In this document: piece by piece, positions 27,223 through 30,278 of the stretch
Numbering within the stretch: the first letter of the stretch is position 1
Layout: each line of letters starts with the position of its first letter
Origin: Sphaerosporella brunnea
Lineage: Eukaryota; Ascomycota; Pezizomycetes; Pezizales; Pyronemataceae
Reading direction: 5' to 3'
DNA length: 30,278 nt
Assembly: GCA_008704415.1 (NCBI GenBank)
Contig: VXIS01000448.1
Coordinates: 1 to 30,278, forward strand
Program-made: the position numbers and the translations under genes
The notes under the pieces: model-generated
What the model was told of the DNA's origin: nothing
Seen by the model: only the letters and a program-made list of their open reading frames with translations
The model's database searches: none

Positions 27223-28024
27223 AATGGGCTTGGCGTTTTTGTTTTTTTTGTTTTAATCATAATGTATTCGGCCGCTTGCGGCCATGACATATGGTATACA
27301 TGACAGACTACCCTTAGGCCTCAAGGACCCACAGACGGGCGTGTCTTGGGGAAAGAAGACATAAGAAAAGTGAATGCGAAAAGAGTGAATCGAAAACCCA
27401 AGGCCGCCTCCAACCCTTCAGTGAAAGTAATCCCTATATCGACTTGACGTGCTCCCTCCCCGACCTACCCGCTACCATGTGCATTCCTCCGCCCATATGC
27501 ACGCCCGCTTCTAACGTCCGACATGGAACGCCTTCGCTGCCTAAAACCATGATCCCACACGACCAACAAGACCAAATCGGTGCGCCGGAGGAGTCCAAAT
27601 TACCGGCAGTCAAGTGTGGTGGTGCCTCTGCCTACCCGCAGAGGGGGCCCCTGTTACGGGTTGCGGACTGGGGTCGATCATATCGCTCGCACGCTTCGCA
27701 CGATATAGTTCCGTTCCGTTTCGATGGGGGAGCTCACTGCAAGCGCTACCGCCTGCTAACTGGCGTTAAACGTTCATTCCGACGAGTTGCCATGCGGACT
27801 ATCGGCTGAGGTTAATACTGAGTGGTAGCAAGCGAATCGCGGGGGCAAATGAGTTGTTGAATCGAAACCGTACACTCTACCTCGCCTGGTAGAGCGGACA
27901 CACACACCACAAAAACATCGTGAAGCCAAAGTGTGCGGGGTTTTCGGTGTGCCAACGCACAGGCTTGGCATTTCCGGGCGGTTAGTGTGGTTGTCGAAGG
28001 TGTGTGTGACAATGGGCTTGGCGT
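27223..28024 (-). mobile_element. Retroposon, right-arm copy
   Basis: Mirror of 23124-23925, including both target-site duplications and identical A-tail lengths. Confidence 0.7.
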
Positions 28025-28161
28025 AGTGTTGCGCACGAGCGGAGCCGGCTCGAGCACAAAGCTTGAGCCGCGAGCACAAGCCCGCTCGACTCTATGTATT
28101 TTTGGACTCGAGTGCGCTCGATCGAAAAATTTTTGAGCTCGAGTCATTTGAGCTTTCTAGA
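28024..28161. repeat. GAGCTCG-word repeat element, right-arm copy of copy 2
   Basis: Mirror of 22987-23124. Confidence 0.7.
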
Positions 28162-30008
28162 TAGCACGAGGTTTCACTCAAGTTGACTCCCGGTCCTACA
28201 ACCACCCCGCTCCATATCATAGTATCGTACCAACGTTCCGAACGTCGCTGATGGGACAGTGTTTGTTGCTCGAAGAGGATGAGACTTTCATTGAGCATAA
28301 CGAGCATTTAGAATAACGAGGGTGGGGAAACCCGGGGTGAAGGAAACGTACAGGTGCCACATAAGTTTATGAGCCCACTCCGAATCGTAATCATAGTCGA
28401 CATTTTTCTTCCAATGAGAAGGATTTTCTACGGCCTCTCGCAACTGTTCTATCGTGTGGATCTGGTGTCGCATTGAATGAGCATGGACACAACTAAAGCT
28501 TCATACAAACGAACAGAGGGATTGTACCTGATCGAACCGCATCAAGGACTTTTCAAACCGCGGATTAAGGTCGGCTAACGGCGGTACTTCCGCCTTGATC
28601 GCTTCCCAGTCCTCCGTGGAAAATAGTTGTTGTATATGCGGGTTGCTAAGGTCTAGAACCCAACGGCGGATGGAAGAGGAGACGGAGGCAGGCCCACGCG
28701 GATCGTATGCCGCGTAAAGAACATCCTCAACCATATGACCACTGGGAAGGCACCATTTCTTTTCGTTTTTAAACGAGAAATATGAGCGTTGAAACGCTGT
28801 ATCGGTATTTTTGGTGGTATGTTGCACGGGATGCTCGTCCGGGTCTTCGTCCAGGTTGTCGTCGAGGTCTTCATTGAGGTTGTCGTCGAGGTCTTCATTG
28901 AGGTTGTCGTCGAGGTCTTCGTCGAGTTTGTCGTCGAGTTTGTCGTCGAGGTCTTCGTCAGCATCTTCGTCGAGGCCGTGATTCGGTGAACTGTTGGGCG
29001 ATCGCAGAGAAATCGATGGATTTCCCTTGTTCGCATATAGTTTGTTGCCGGTGACGAAGTTGCTGGGGCCGTTGTTTACCACAAACGATTGGACGTTGAA
29101 AGCAACCGGCGGATCCGATGGTTGGAGTGATCGTAGAACGTCCAGTCCAATTGATCTATCCGACCCGGAACCCTGTGAATACAATTACTTAGAAGCAGCA
29201 AAAAGTATCCGGGGGGGGTGGCAATATCAGGACCAAACCGCCGGACGTGTGATAGGCTGGGCGCTGTGCGAGATGCACAAATAACGAGTGTTAAGTCGTT
29301 TGAGGAGCATAGGTCCGACCCATAAAATGCCATACCAACACGCCCAGCCCAAAGCGAGCTGAGTGTAGGTCGCTTAGGGGAGGTATATATACGTCCCCGG
29401 GTCACTGATACTAAATCCGTGCCGGACGTGTGATAGGCTGGGCCCTGTGCGAGATGCACAAATAACGAGCGTTAAGTCGTTTGAGGCGCATGGGTCCGAC
29501 CCATAAAATGCCATACCAACACGCCCAGCCCAAAGCGAGCTGAGTGTAGGCCGCTAAGGGGAGGTATATAAACGTCCCCGGAAATCCGTGCCGGACGTGA
29601 AATAGGCTGGGCTCAACAAAAGTTCCCGCCCATTGTATGACAAGTGATCACGCCCATGCCAAAGCGAACATAAAGGCCGCTTGTGGAGCATAACGCTCTC
29701 CGGAACCACCACAGAGAGGACAGAAAGGTTTAAGAGCAAATAATGAAACTTACCGCGGCATGGTAGGCCTCGAAAAGATAGCAGCACGCTTCTGCCGCGC
29801 TCGGCTACAACACTTTGCGTTATTGCAGTTCGCAATTTTCTTTAGTCGACTCGTCCAATCACCGAGAATCAACGGTGCCTATAATTATTATCCGGCGTGT
29901 TCTTGTACTTTTCGAAACGTGTGTTTCACGAAGTCTCCAATATTCCAGTCGGCTGGTCGAGCGCGAAATATCCTCGTGATGTCCCCGGAAGATGCGCTGG
30001 CTACTCAT
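28092..30008 (-). pseudogene. Acidic-repeat protein, right-arm copy with first exon broken
   Basis: Exons mirror the left copy: about 29758-30008, 28528-29172, 28352-28461 and 28092-28284. Exons 2-4 are identical. Exon 1 carries at least five single-base length changes in runs relative to 21133-21390, including one C lost just before the ATG, so its frame is broken after residue 11. These look like sequencing errors near the window end rather than mutations. Confidence 0.6.
29243..29678 (-). repeat. Tandem repeats inside intron 1, right-arm copy
   Basis: Mirror of 21470-21905, unchanged. Confidence 0.8.
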
Positions 30009-30054
30009 GCGCCGGCGGTGTTGCGTGGAAGCAAATGATAGAGCTTGGGAGGCG

Positions 30055-30240
30055 ATGGACAAGGGGGAGCGATGACGAGGGCGAGGGGAGCGATGGACGA
30101 GGCGAGGGGAGCGTGGACGAGGAGGAGCGATGGACGAGGGGCGAGGGGGAGCGATGGACGAGGAGGGCGATGGACGACGGGAGCGATGGACGAGAGGGCG
30201 ATGGACGAGAGCGATGGACGAGGAGAGTGATGGACGCGTA
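30055..30240 (-). repeat. CTCGTCCATCGC minisatellite, right-arm copy
   Basis: Same array as 20896-21091 but about 10 bases shorter, through losses inside C runs (CCCCC to CCCC or CCC). Confidence 0.8.
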
Positions 30241-30278
30241 TAGATACAAGGGAGGGTTGGGTTTTGCGCCCAGATAAG

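Larger units (their letters stand above)
25587..30278 (-). repeat. Palindrome 2, right arm
   Basis: Inverted copy of the left arm, running off the window end. From about 29860 outward it accumulates single-base losses and gains in runs, for example GGG to GG and CC to C near 29968-29975, and TTT to TT near 29870, and many in the GTCCATCG repeat. The left arm should be used as the reference. Confidence 0.97.

Noticed and set aside
1..30278. Linear plasmid or virus with hairpin telomeres
   Set aside because: The palindrome centres do lie about 4-5 kb inside each end, as reads through hairpins would give. But the gene content is ordinary nuclear (ORC2, spliced genes, retroposons), there is no polymerase or capsid gene, and palindrome 1 has a 937-bp loop rather than a hairpin.

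Overview
The window looks like nuclear DNA of a filamentous fungus, most likely an ascomycete, though the assignment is not firm. The reasons are short GT-AG introns of about 48-66 bp with CTAAC/CTGAC-type branch sites, CT-rich leaders before start codons, TATAAAAG promoters, an isolated 5S-rRNA-like fragment, and a clear ORC2 gene.

The dominant feature is architecture. Two giant inverted repeats sit at the two ends. Palindrome 1 has arms 1-3839 and 4777-8620 around a 937-bp loop. Palindrome 2 has arms about 20847-25561 and 25587-30278 around a 25-bp spacer, and its right arm runs off the window. Between them lies about 12.2 kb of single-copy core (8621-20846). Where I compared them, the arms match except for homopolymer-length differences. 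Those differences cluster in the outermost 100-450 bases at each end of the window, as expected of thinly covered contig ends. Fold-back or amplification chimeras at both contig ends are therefore the leading explanation; a real inverted duplication is the alternative.

Palindrome 1 carries, twice: a frameshifted coding region (470-846), a two-exon 106-aa gene (1086-1460), two decayed relatives of the mini-exon gene found intact at 12.7 kb, a GC-word repeat, and a 5S-like fragment that stops about 25 bp short of the loop. The loop holds a short retroposon with 14-bp target-site duplications and a 340-bp pyrimidine tract.

The core carries a putative mitochondrial coiled-coil protein (9968-11151), an 89-aa protein encoded by six tiny exons (12678-13220), ORC2 (13790-15404), a frameshifted putative secreted protein (15842-16341, minus), a small nuclear-type protein (17462-17716, minus), and then 2.5 kb of decayed sequence. 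ORC2 is the only gene here whose function is recognisable with confidence.

Palindrome 2 carries, twice: a four-exon gene with an acidic repeat and a conserved fungal-type domain, whose 3' end runs into a GAGCTCG-word repeat; a 774-bp retroposon with 14-bp target-site duplications; a TATA promoter with 17-bp repeats; a 250-bp hAT-like MITE; and a Gly/Lys/Glu/Arg-rich hypothetical protein whose start lies beside the palindrome centre. Several genes show single-base frameshifts at homopolymers, some identical in both arms, so residual consensus errors are likely and 'broken' genes here should be read with that in mind.
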